From JBBKWQ01 sp037969115 (GTDB lineage: Bacteria; Actinomycetota; Acidimicrobiia; Acidimicrobiales; Ilumatobacteraceae): a stretch of DNA of 32,232 nucleotides. The number at the start of each line of letters is the position of its first letter. Position 1 is the stretch's first letter. The position numbers and the translations under genes were made by a program. The DNA is taken from contig JBBKWQ010000241.1 in the NCBI GenBank assembly GCA_037969115.1, positions 1-32,232 on the forward strand. Reading direction: 5' to 3'. Below, in pieces: positions 1 to 7,323 of the stretch. A model generated the notes under the pieces. That model worked only from the letters and a program-made list of their open reading frames with translations, was not told the origin of the DNA and searched no databases.

Positions 1-447
1 GTAGTTGGCGTGGAGATGGCGGGCGTAGGCCGCGAGGACTTCGGCGTCCTCCGGCTCTGCGATGAAGACGTTGGGGTCGTTGGGGTCGAGCTCACTCGGG
101 ACGAAGAACCACACGTTCGGGATCAGCTCCCAGATCTCGCCCGCCGAGTTCACTCCCGGCGCCGACTCGACGATCTTGCCCGGAACATCTATCAGGAACG
201 GGCCACTGTCGATCGTGGTGGTCGGCTCGGGTTCGGTCGTCGGGGCTGCGGTCGTCGTGGTTTCCTCGACGGGAGCGGGAGTGGTCGTGGTCTCCTGCAC
301 CGCTGCGGACGTTTCGGTCGACTCGACCTCGACGGTGGTCGAGGCATCGGTGCCCGGCGTCGGCGCCGTCGCGCTGGGAGCGTCACTGCCGCTGCACGAC
401 GCGACGAACAGCATCGCCGCCCCGCCAACCAGCCAACCGTGTCTCAC
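1..447 (-). CDS. Thr/Pro-rich secreted lipoprotein, C-terminus beyond the window
   Basis: The first 149 residues of a gene that runs off the left edge. It starts at GTG 445-447, seven bases after a GGAGG ribosome binding site (cgcaggaggcattggcgtg on the minus strand). Residues 1-17 form a short positively charged, hydrophobic signal peptide ending in a lipobox (FVAS before Cys18), so the mature protein should be diacylated at Cys18 and tethered to the outer face of the membrane. Residues about 20-70 are a low-complexity Thr/Pro/Glu/Ala linker, as in many actinobacterial surface lipoproteins. The folded part begins around residue 80 and shows no family motif I recognise before the edge. Lipoprotein is well supported; function is unknown. 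Confidence 0.7.
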   Translation of the reverse strand, partial: MRHGWLVGGAAMLFVASCSGSDAPSATAPTPGTDASTTVEVESTETSAAVQETTTTPAPVEETTTTAAPTTEPEPTTTIDSGPFLIDVPGKIVESAPGVNSAGEIWELIPNVWFFVPSELDPNDPNVFIAEPEDAEVLAAYARHLHANY

Positions 448-689
448 GCCAATGCCTCCTGCGACCGTCGGGAGACCCCGCCGGTCCGATCGGATGATAC
501 GTCGATCACAGTCCGGACATACAACACGGGGCCGGTCCATGATTCCACGCTCCACACAACACAACATGGTGGGCTGACGAGCGCTGCGAACGGAAAAGTC
601 CGGCGATGTCATCCACGTCAGCGTCCGTACACGGAACGACAGTGTGCGACCGAGCCCGTTTGCCGCAGACCCGATCGCACACCATGAGG

Positions 690-3131
690 CTACGGCTGGA
701 AGAAGCCGAAGACATCGACGATCAGCACCGATTCGCCGAACGTGAAGAACGACACCCCGTTCTGCGAGCCGACCGGCGTGAATGCGAACGCGGCACGTGT
801 CTGGCCCGCCGCGGTGGCGTTGACGTTCGACGAATCGGGCGGACTTCCCGTGCCCGGGTACGCGGTCACATAGTCGAACCCGTTCGTGGCGGTCATGGTC
901 ACGTTCTGCAGCACGCCCTTGGCCCCCGCCATTGCCGGAACACCGTTCGTCATGGTGACCCGCACGCTGCCTCCGGCCGGCGCCGGCGCCGTACCGGGCA
1001 CTCGCTCGTCGTACACGCGGGTCGGGGCGACCGTCGTCATCAGACCGGACGACGACGACGATGCACTGTCCGAGGTGAAGTAGCCGACCACATCGATCAG
1101 CACATCGTCGACGCGCACCATCTGTACGTCGACCGAACCGTCGGCGCCGAGTGGAACGACGACGACGTTGGCGCGGATGTCACCGCCGCCGTTCGTGTTC
1201 GCGTTCGACTTCTGCGGTGGCGGACCATCGCTCGGACTCACAGCGACATACCCACTGCCCGAACTGCTCCCGATCGCCGTCACGATGAGCGCGACCGACT
1301 CGACATTGGCCACCGAGGGCACGCCGAGCAGGTTCGCGAGCCGCACGTTCGCGACCTCGCCGGACTGCGTATAGGGGTTGGTCGAACCGGACGGCAACGA
1401 GGCGCCGGACGGCTGACGCGTGTCGACCGAGCGCGACGGCCCGAGCGGCACGAAACGGCCGCTGTCGGACGTACCGGGCGTCTCGACGAACCAGCCCATC
1501 ACGTCGACGATCAGATCGACGCCTGTCGTGGAACCGACCACGAACCGACCGCTGTCGTCGAGCGCGACCACGGTCGCGTTCGACACATCGGATGTCGTGT
1601 CCTGCAAGTTCAGGATCGACGTCTCTTGCCGTCGCGTGCGCGGTTGCCACGCCTGGACGAACCCGCCGCCCGCATTACCCGCGGTCGTGATGTTCACCAT
1701 CGCCGCCTTCGCGCCGTCGGGCGCGTTCAGCTGCACCAGACGAGTCGTGCCGGCCCGCACTTCGCCGGCGATCACGCCATTGCCCGAACGTGTGTCGTAC
1801 TGACGATCGGTGCCCGACTGTGCGTCGAACGGCTCGAACGCCAAGTTGCTGGAATTGCTGCCCACACCCTGGCCGTTCCACGTGATCTTGCGCAGCTGCC
1901 CGCCGTAGGTGACGTAGTACAGCGCCGTCCGGCCGTTCTCGTCGAACCCGAACGCCATGTCGGACAGCCCGAACGCCCCCGTCGCCCACGGCGCGTCGAT
2001 GTCGACCTCTCGGTCGGCGTTCATGAACCAGATCGCTCCGGAACCACCGTCGCCGAAGAAATACCCGCCGTCGTACGACTCGGGCCACAGGCCGTTGGGC
2101 ACGAACGCACCGCCCGTGATGTACTGACCCTTGTCGCGGCCGTAGTACGCGATCGGATCGACGTGGCCCGCTGAGTTCCCCGGCGAACACGGGCCTTCGC
2201 ACACGTTCCAGCCGAAGTCGAGACCGAGCCCGATGCTGCCGCCTGCCTCGTCGACCTCCTCGTACGTGCCCTGGCCGACGTCGTTCAGAAAGATCCGATC
2301 GTCGCCACGGTTCGGGTCGAAGGCGATTCGATATGGGTTGCGCAAGCCCCACAACGCGATCTCCGAACAGAGCGTCGTCGGCGTCGCCGCTGTGTTGCCA
2401 CGAGTCGCGCAGCGCGCTGATCCCGAGACGTTCAGCGGATTGTCGGCCGGCGACTGACCGTCGAGACCGATACGGAGGAGCTTGCCATTCAGCAATGACA
2501 GATCTTTGGCCGCGTTGTTTCTGCCGGCGCTGCCGGAATCACCTCGCGGGTCAGCACCGGCATCGCCAACCGCCACGTACAGGTTGCCGTCGGAACCGAC
2601 ATCGAGGTCACCGCCGTTGTGGTTCGTGTTGACCGACGAGATGTTGTCGAGCAACACCATCTCGCTCCCCACATTGAGCGTGCCACCGTTCATGGTGAAC
2701 CGACTGACCCGGTTGACACAGCCGTTTGCCGACGGAGCCGTGTAGTAGGCGTATACGAGCGAGTTCGTCATGAATCCCGGATCGTGTGTGAACCCGAGCA
2801 GACCGCGTTCACCCTGCGAGCACACCGAAAGGTTCGCCGCCGTTTGCAGTGACTGACCGGGAAAGGCGCTGCGAACCCGTCCGGTCTGCTCCAGCACGAC
2901 GATTCGCCCCGTCGGGAGCACCTCGACGGTGGTGCCGTTCGAAACCGACGCAACCAGCGTGTCGGTGAAACCGGCGGGCACCGTCGCAGCCAGCACCGGA
3001 GCGCTCGGAGCCGCCGCGAAGACCGCCACGCCGGCGACGAGTCCAGCCACCACGAGCGAGCGCAGAGCGGCCTTCGCACGTGGGCGAGACGGGGGAGCGG
3101 ACGCGGGGTGTTCCAGTTCGAATGTTCGCAT
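690..3131 (-). CDS. Secreted PQQ-dependent sugar dehydrogenase (GSDH family) with three C-terminal beta modules
   Basis: An 813-aa exported protein. Residues about 20-49 are a signal peptide (basic stretch, hydrophobic core, cut near VLAA/TV). Residues about 50-425 are a soluble glucose/sorbosone dehydrogenase beta-propeller, with family signatures GERGLLGFTHDPGF (108-121), HNGGDL with His171 at the place of the catalytic base, GLRNPYRIAFDP (262-273) and NDVGQGTYEEVDE (283-295). The family oxidises aldoses extracellularly with pyrroloquinoline quinone; the substrate here is unknown. Residues about 450-813 hold three related beta-rich modules, each ending in a LIVDVxGxF-like motif (540-548, 678-685, 803-811), probably for attachment or binding. 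ATG 3131 is chosen because the signal peptide follows and a TATGTT box lies six bases upstream, suggesting a leaderless start; an in-frame extension to 3200 has no such support. No PQQ biosynthesis gene is in the window. Confidence 0.85.
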   Translation of the reverse strand: MRTFELEHPASAPPSRPRAKAALRSLVVAGLVAGVAVFAAAPSAPVLAATVPAGFTDTLVASVSNGTTVEVLPTGRIVVLEQTGRVRSAFPGQSLQTAANLSVCSQGERGLLGFTHDPGFMTNSLVYAYYTAPSANGCVNRVSRFTMNGGTLNVGSEMVLLDNISSVNTNHNGGDLDVGSDGNLYVAVGDAGADPRGDSGSAGRNNAAKDLSLLNGKLLRIGLDGQSPADNPLNVSGSARCATRGNTAATPTTLCSEIALWGLRNPYRIAFDPNRGDDRIFLNDVGQGTYEEVDEAGGSIGLGLDFGWNVCEGPCSPGNSAGHVDPIAYYGRDKGQYITGGAFVPNGLWPESYDGGYFFGDGGSGAIWFMNADREVDIDAPWATGAFGLSDMAFGFDENGRTALYYVTYGGQLRKITWNGQGVGSNSSNLAFEPFDAQSGTDRQYDTRSGNGVIAGEVRAGTTRLVQLNAPDGAKAAMVNITTAGNAGGGFVQAWQPRTRRQETSILNLQDTTSDVSNATVVALDDSGRFVVGSTTGVDLIVDVMGWFVETPGTSDSGRFVPLGPSRSVDTRQPSGASLPSGSTNPYTQSGEVANVRLANLLGVPSVANVESVALIVTAIGSSSGSGYVAVSPSDGPPPQKSNANTNGGGDIRANVVVVPLGADGSVDVQMVRVDDVLIDVVGYFTSDSASSSSSGLMTTVAPTRVYDERVPGTAPAPAGGSVRVTMTNGVPAMAGAKGVLQNVTMTATNGFDYVTAYPGTGSPPDSSNVNATAAGQTRAAFAFTPVGSQNGVSFFTFGESVLIVDVFGFFQP

Positions 3132-3137
3132 CCGCGA

Positions 3138-3143
3138 AACATA
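3138..3143 (-). promoter_or_regulatory. -10 box TATGTT of a probable leaderless promoter for the sugar dehydrogenase
   Basis: Minus-strand TATGTT matches the actinobacterial TANNNT -10 consensus. It is separated from ATG 3131 by six bases (TCGCGG), so transcription would start at or next to the start codon. There is no ribosome binding site. No convincing -35 hexamer is seen. Inference from position and consensus only. Confidence 0.45.
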
Positions 3144-3195
3144 GCCCTGGCAACCGGTGAAGCCACGGCGCCCCCACGACCCGCCCGCAACGTCG

Positions 3196-3211
3196 TTCAC
3201 ACAGCATTCAC
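3196..3211 (+). promoter_or_regulatory. Candidate OmpR/GlnR-type operator upstream of glnII
   Basis: TTCAC occurs at 3196-3200 and again at 3207-3211, exactly 11 bases apart, about 85-100 bases before the glnII start. Two direct half-sites one helical turn apart is the usual layout of sites for OmpR/PhoB-type winged-helix regulators, and a GlnR-like protein of that family is encoded downstream. The half-sites do not match the published GlnR box (GTNAC-N6-GAAAC) well, so this is a weak candidate. Confidence 0.25.
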
Positions 3212-3292
3212 ATTCGAGACATGGATGGGAAACGCCGGCCAGGCACAGTGCCGCTGCTCACACATCCGTTCAATCTCGAGAGGACCACATTC

Positions 3293-4384
3293 GTGGCGTA
3301 CCAAGCTGAATACATCTGGCTCGATGGCACCGAGCCGACCCCGGCGCTTCGCAGCAAGACCAAGATCCTGCATGACGAGATTTCCACGCCACCGATCTGG
3401 AGCTTCGATGGTTCATCGACCAATCAGGCGACCGGCGACAAGTCCGACTGCGTACTGCACCCGGTGTTCCAGTGTCACGACCCGATCCGCGGCGGCCGTA
3501 ACATCCTCGTGATGTGCGAGGTGATGCTCGCCTCGACCGGGCGTTCGCACCCATCCAACACCCGCGCTGCGTGTGCCCGCGCCGAGAAGAAGTTCGCCCA
3601 GCAAGAAATGTGGTTCGGTCTCGAGCAGGAGTACACCATGCTCCGACTCGACGGCTCCCCACTCGGCTTTCCGCCCGGCGGCGGCCAGCCCGCTCCGCAA
3701 GGCCCCTACTACTGCGGCGTCGGCGCGAATCGCATCATGGGCCGCGACATCGTCGAGCAGCACACGCAGGCGTGCATCGACGCCGGATTGTCGCTGTCCG
3801 GCACGAACCCCGAGGTGATGCCCGGCCAATGGGAGTTCCAGATCGGTCCGCTCGGGCCAACCTCGGTGGGCGACCAGATGCACATCGCACGCTGGCTGCT
3901 GCATCGCATCGCCGAAGACTTCGACGTGGTCATCAGCTTCGACGCCAAGCCCGTGAAGGGCGACTGGAACGGTGCCGGCTGCCACACGAACTTCTCGAAC
4001 GTGGCGATGCGCGAGCGGTACAGCGCCGTCATCGACGCGTGCGACGCCATCGGCGCCAACTACATGGAGCTCGTGAAGAACTACGGCGATGGCATCGAAG
4101 ACCGCCTCACCGGCAATCACGAGACCGCTCCTTGGAACAAGTTCAGCTACGGCGTCTCTGACCGTGGTGCCTCGATGCGCATCCCCTGGCAGGTCGAAAA
4201 GGACGGCAAGGGTTACGCCGAGGACCGTCGACCCAACGCCAACATGGATCCGTACACGGTCGCCCGCATGATCACCGAAGTGGTGTGCGACGCCGCCGCT
4301 GCCAAGGCCGCGGCTCCCGCCAAACGAGCAGACAAGCGGACCGCCAAGAAGCCGTCCAAGAAGGTCGCCAAGGCCAACACGTAG
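3293..4384 (+). CDS. glnII: Glutamine synthetase type II (eukaryotic-like GSII)
   Basis: A 363-aa cytoplasmic enzyme making glutamine from glutamate, ammonia and ATP. GSII signatures are clear: WSFDGSS (36-42), EQEYTM (111-116) with metal-binding glutamates, GANRIMGRDIVEQH (144-157), GTNPEVMPGQWEFQIGP (170-186), WNGAGCHTNFSN (225-236) and NHETAPWNKFSYGVSDRGAS (275-294). The GTG start at 3293 follows GAGAGGA at a proper distance; a longer frame from ATG 3221 lacks family sequence. Bacterial GSII (Streptomyces and rhizobial GlnII) is about 330-345 aa. This one carries an extra Lys/Ala/Pro-rich tail from about residue 334 to 363, resembling histone H1-like or mycobacterial basic tails. It is followed by a strong hairpin and then a type I enzyme. 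GSII is not controlled by adenylylation. Confidence 0.95.
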   Translation: MAYQAEYIWLDGTEPTPALRSKTKILHDEISTPPIWSFDGSSTNQATGDKSDCVLHPVFQCHDPIRGGRNILVMCEVMLASTGRSHPSNTRAACARAEKKFAQQEMWFGLEQEYTMLRLDGSPLGFPPGGGQPAPQGPYYCGVGANRIMGRDIVEQHTQACIDAGLSLSGTNPEVMPGQWEFQIGPLGPTSVGDQMHIARWLLHRIAEDFDVVISFDAKPVKGDWNGAGCHTNFSNVAMRERYSAVIDACDAIGANYMELVKNYGDGIEDRLTGNHETAPWNKFSYGVSDRGASMRIPWQVEKDGKGYAEDRRPNANMDPYTVARMITEVVCDAAAAKAAAPAKRADKRTAKKPSKKVAKANT

Positions 4385-4414
4385 GACCTCTTGCGATGAC
4401 GCCGGCGTACTGAC

Positions 4415-4446
4415 GAGGGGGACTCCACACGGCGGGAGTCCCCCTC
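4415..4446 (+). terminator. Strong hairpin between glnII and glnA
   Basis: A perfect 12-bp stem, GAGGGGGACTCC (4415-4426) pairing with GGAGTCCCCCTC (4435-4446), with an 8-base loop. It starts 30 bases after the glnII stop. Only a weak T-rich stretch follows (GTGCTTTC), so it may be a terminator that lets some transcription pass to glnA, or an RNA processing/stability element. It also argues against a glnA start at GTG 4447, which would abut the stem. Confidence 0.75.
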
Positions 4447-4494
4447 GTGCTTTCAACTCGCAATTCCTCCGACCAGACTGTGCAGGTGGGCAAC

Positions 4495-5832
4495 ATGCTC
4501 GATCAACATCGCGAATACGTACTCCGAACGGTCGAAGAGCGCGGCGTGCGCCTCGTACGCCTGTGGTTCACCGACGTGCTCGGCAACCTCAAGAGCTTCG
4601 CCATCAGCCCGGCCGAGGTCGAGAACGCACTCGAAGACGGCATGACCTTCGACGGGTCGTCGATCGACGGGTTCTCCCGAATCCAGGAAGCCGACGTCCT
4701 CGCCGTGCCCGATCCCGACACGTTCGAGATCATCCCGTGGGGCGAACCTGGGGCAACCGAGGCACGGGTGTTCTGCGACATCCACCATCTCGACGGCACG
4801 CCCTTCGCAGGCGACCCTCGACAGGTGCTCCGTCGCCACATGCGGGCCGCCCACGATGAGGGTTTCACCTTCTACGTGGCCCCCGACATCGAGTTCTTCT
4901 ACTTCGAGCCACCGATCCGCGGCAAGCGCCCCAAGCCGATCGACAACGGCGGCTACTTCGACCTCACGACCAACGATGCCGCCGGCAACCTTCGCAAGAA
5001 GACCATCCGGCAGCTCGAACAACTCGGCATCCCGGTCGAGTACAGCTTTCATGAGGACTCGCCCAGCCAGCAAGAGATCGACCTGCGTCACACCGATGCG
5101 CTCTCGATGGCCGACAACGTGATGACCTTCCGCCTCGTCGTCAAGGAGGTCGCCGCCGGCGAGGGGGTGCATGCCACGTTCATGCCCAAGCCACTCGAAG
5201 GGGTGCAGGGGTCGGGCATGCACATGCACCTGTCGATGTTCCGAGGCGACGCCAACGCGTTCTACGACGCCGACGACGAGTACCTCCTCTCGCCGATGGC
5301 CAAGTCGTTCATGGCGGGTCTGTTGCACCACGCTCCCGAGATCACGGCCATCACCAATCAGACGGTCAACAGCTACAAGCGACTCGTGCCCGGATTCGAG
5401 GCTCCGGTGCACGTGAGCTGGGCGCGCAACAACCGCAGCGGTATGATTCGTGTACCCGTGCCGAAGAAGTCGAACCCGATGGCCACTCGCATCGAGTACC
5501 GCTCTCCCGACGCAGCGTGCAACCCGTATCTCGCGTTCAGCCTCATCCTGGCGGCCGGCATGCGTGGCGTCACCGAGGGTTATGAGCTCCCCGAAGAAGC
5601 TGACGCGAACATGTTCGAAATGGACGATGCTGCGCTCGCCAAGCTCGGCATCGCCACCCTTCCGCAGTCGCTCTCGGAGGCGCTGCGCGTGATGGAGCGG
5701 TCCGAACTCGTCCAGGAAACGCTGGGCGAACACATCTTCGAATGGTTCCTGCGAAACAAACGTCGCGAGTGGCGTGAGTACAAGACTCAGGTCACCCAGT
5801 TCGAACTCGATCGCTACTTGGGTTCGATCTGA
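4495..5832 (+). CDS. glnA: Glutamine synthetase type I-alpha
   Basis: A 445-aa class I glutamine synthetase of the short alpha type (Bacillus GlnA is 444 aa). Visible motifs: FDGSSIDGFSRIQEAD (52-67), PDIEFFYFE (130-138), HEDSPSQQEID (186-196), GSGMHMHLS (239-247, ATP-site loop), NSYKRLVPGFEAP (292-304), and RIEYRSPDAACNPYLAF (332-348). Arg62 sits where Bacillus GS has the Arg62 needed for glutamine feedback inhibition, so that control may be kept. The tyrosine adenylylated in type I-beta enzymes is replaced by Phe374 (ANMFEMD), so GlnE-type control is not possible at this site. ATG 4495 is preferred over GTG 4447 because it follows an AGGTGGG site and gives the family length. The GlnR-like gene starts seven bases after its stop, implying an operon. 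Confidence 0.95.
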   Translation: MLDQHREYVLRTVEERGVRLVRLWFTDVLGNLKSFAISPAEVENALEDGMTFDGSSIDGFSRIQEADVLAVPDPDTFEIIPWGEPGATEARVFCDIHHLDGTPFAGDPRQVLRRHMRAAHDEGFTFYVAPDIEFFYFEPPIRGKRPKPIDNGGYFDLTTNDAAGNLRKKTIRQLEQLGIPVEYSFHEDSPSQQEIDLRHTDALSMADNVMTFRLVVKEVAAGEGVHATFMPKPLEGVQGSGMHMHLSMFRGDANAFYDADDEYLLSPMAKSFMAGLLHHAPEITAITNQTVNSYKRLVPGFEAPVHVSWARNNRSGMIRVPVPKKSNPMATRIEYRSPDAACNPYLAFSLILAAGMRGVTEGYELPEEADANMFEMDDAALAKLGIATLPQSLSEALRVMERSELVQETLGEHIFEWFLRNKRREWREYKTQVTQFELDRYLGSI

Positions 5833-5839
5833 GGCACCG

Positions 5840-6541
5840 ATGTCCGACGTGTTCACACCAGCAGGCGGCACGATCGCTGTCTTCGCCAAATCGGTCTCGC
5901 CCGAACTGGCGCGCACGCTCGACCTTGCCGGGTACAACTGGAAGACGGTGGCGTCCGCCGACGAAGCGGCCGAGCACGAACCGGACGACGGGTGGGCCGC
6001 AGCAATCGTCGACTGCACCATCGGCACCGACGGCGCCTGGGCGTTCGCCCGCACGGTGCGCCGCGCCGACGACCCGATTCTGCTGATGGTCCTGGTGACC
6101 GGTGCCCAACTCGGCGACCTCGAACTCCGCGACGATCTCTTCGACGACTTCTGCCTGAGTCCCTTTCACCCAGCCGAACTCGATGCGCGCCTGCGACACC
6201 TGCTCTCCCAGACTGCGGGCACCTCGAGCCCCGACATGGTCGAGTACGGCGATCTCGTCTTGAACCTCGAGACGTACCAGGCGACCATCGCCCAACACCC
6301 GCTCGACCTGACCTTCATGGAGTACGAACTGCTGAAGTTCCTCGCCCAGAACCCGGGCAAGGTCTTCACGCGCGAGATCCTGCTGTCGCGCGTGTGGGGG
6401 TACGAGTACTACGGCGGCGCTCGAACCGTCGACGTCCACGTGCGGCGACTCCGGGCGAAACTCGGCGAAGAACAGGCCAACCTGATCCAGACCGTGCGCT
6501 CGGTCGGCTACCGCTTCGGTCAGTCGCGCTGGGGCAGCTGA
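5840..6541 (+). CDS. glnR: GlnR-like atypical OmpR-family response regulator
   Basis: A 233-aa DNA-binding regulator. Residues 10-123 are a receiver-like domain, but the acidic pair normally following the first beta strand is absent (AVFAKSV at 13-19), and the conserved Lys near its end is replaced (CLSPFHP, Ser107). Asp58 stays at the phosphoacceptor position. Residues 134-227 are a complete winged-helix domain (PLDLTFMEYELLKFLAQ, then RTVDVHVRRLRAKLG) closely resembling actinobacterial GlnR, the orphan global nitrogen regulator that works without standard Asp phosphorylation. No sensor kinase is adjacent, and it lies seven bases behind glnA, both of which favour a GlnR role. The family assignment is strong; the exact regulon is inferred. 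Confidence 0.82.
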   Translation: MSDVFTPAGGTIAVFAKSVSPELARTLDLAGYNWKTVASADEAAEHEPDDGWAAAIVDCTIGTDGAWAFARTVRRADDPILLMVLVTGAQLGDLELRDDLFDDFCLSPFHPAELDARLRHLLSQTAGTSSPDMVEYGDLVLNLETYQATIAQHPLDLTFMEYELLKFLAQNPGKVFTREILLSRVWGYEYYGGARTVDVHVRRLRAKLGEEQANLIQTVRSVGYRFGQSRWGS

Positions 6542-6551
6542 GCCCGACAGC

Positions 6552-7253
6552 TCAGTCGGCCGTCTGCATCACGATCTCTTCGATGCCGGCGGCGACCGCC
6601 GATGCCCACCACCCCTCACCGAGCTCGGTGAGGTGAATCCCGTCGTCGCCGAGTGAGCGTGGGTGACTGCCCGGCTCGGTCCAGTCGACGATCAGGGTCT
6701 GACCACGGCCGCGTAGGCCCTTGGCAATCGCATCGTTGACCGTTCCGGACTCGCCCTCGCGCCCTCTGATGTGCGTGTTCACCCACACGAGCGGCACGTC
6801 CCGCGGCAACTCCTCGACGAGCAGTTCGACCTGCTCCGCGCCGACGTCGACATTCGCAAAACCCCCGGCGTCGTTTGTACCCAGCGCGATCACCCACAGA
6901 TCTGGCTGCTCCGCGCGGACGAGCGTTTCCACGGCCTCGAGACCGCCCTGCACTCCGGCGCCGTTCGAGTTGGCGGCAATACGACGACCGACCGCCGCGT
7001 CGATCTCGACGATCTCGAGCCCGAGCGACGCCAGCTCGAGTGTCAGCTCCTCCGTGGCCGCGACCGTCAGCGAATCGCCCACGATCGCCACGCTGCGAAT
7101 TGTCGGAATCGGTGCAGCCGTCGTCGTGGTCACGGCGCGCACGACCGTTGTCGAGGTCTCGTTTCCGTCTGCGGCAAGCAGCTCCGGTTCGGCAGAACAT
7201 GCCGCCGCACTCATCAGAAGCGCGCCGACGAGCACGATGATTCGAGGCGACAC
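6552..7253 (-). CDS. SGNH/GDSL-hydrolase lipoprotein
   Basis: A 233-aa secreted lipoprotein. The signal peptide ends in lipobox MSAAAC with Cys19 as the lipidated residue, followed by a Thr-rich linker (32-50). The SGNH catalytic blocks are present: GDSL with Ser61 (59-62), Gly in VGRRIAANSNGAG (88-100), GTND with Asn127 (125-128) and DDGIHLTELG with Asp204 and His207 (203-212). This form resembles the esterase domains linked to O-acetylation of cell-wall sugars (OatA-type), but no acyltransferase membrane domain is fused here, so it may be a stand-alone deacetylase or esterase. It starts at GTG 7253; no clear ribosome binding site is seen. It ends 10 bases from the convergent GlnR-like gene. 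Confidence 0.82.
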   Translation of the reverse strand: MSPRIIVLVGALLMSAAACSAEPELLAADGNETSTTVVRAVTTTTAAPIPTIRSVAIVGDSLTVAATEELTLELASLGLEIVEIDAAVGRRIAANSNGAGVQGGLEAVETLVRAEQPDLWVIALGTNDAGGFANVDVGAEQVELLVEELPRDVPLVWVNTHIRGREGESGTVNDAIAKGLRGRGQTLIVDWTEPGSHPRSLGDDGIHLTELGEGWWASAVAAGIEEIVMQTAD

Positions 7254-7311
7254 GCGTCCATTGTGCCATCGCCGAGGTGCGATCCGGGATCACTCGCGAA
7301 CGTGTTTGGAA

Positions 7312-7317
7312 TAGGGT
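7312..7317 (+). promoter_or_regulatory. -10 box TAGGGT of a probable leaderless promoter for the SMP-30 gene
   Basis: TAGGGT matches TANNNT and lies six bases (CCGCTG) before ATG 7324, which has no ribosome binding site. The spacing would put the transcript start at the start codon. The -35 region is not recognisable. Confidence 0.42.
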
Positions 7318-7323
7318 CCGCTG

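Noticed and set aside
642..682. Inverted repeat GTGTGCGA / TCGCACAC just after the sugar dehydrogenase stop as a terminator
   Set aside because: The eight-bp arms are separated by 25 bases and no T-tract follows; too weak to call.
448..689. Cysteine-containing minus-strand frame in the gap between the lipoprotein and sugar dehydrogenase genes
   Set aside because: The frame (about 69 codons from 715) begins inside the dehydrogenase gene, has no ribosome binding site and no recognisable sequence; I see nothing else definite in this 242-base gap.
606..2174. Long plus-strand open frame (about 520 codons) opposite the sugar dehydrogenase gene
   Set aside because: It is very rich in Arg, His and Asp, has no domain, and mirrors the third-position GC of the real minus-strand gene; an antisense shadow.
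4447..4494. GTG 4447 as the glnA start
   Set aside because: It directly follows the hairpin stem, has no ribosome binding site and adds 16 non-conserved residues; ATG 4495 has a site and fits the family.
4453..6054. Long minus-strand open frame (about 530 codons) across glnA and the regulator start
   Set aside because: It crosses two clear plus-strand genes and has the biased composition of an antisense shadow.
6538..6555. CTGAGC / GCTCAG hairpin between the convergent regulator and SGNH genes
   Set aside because: Only six base pairs, overlapping both coding ends and with no T-tract; could be chance.
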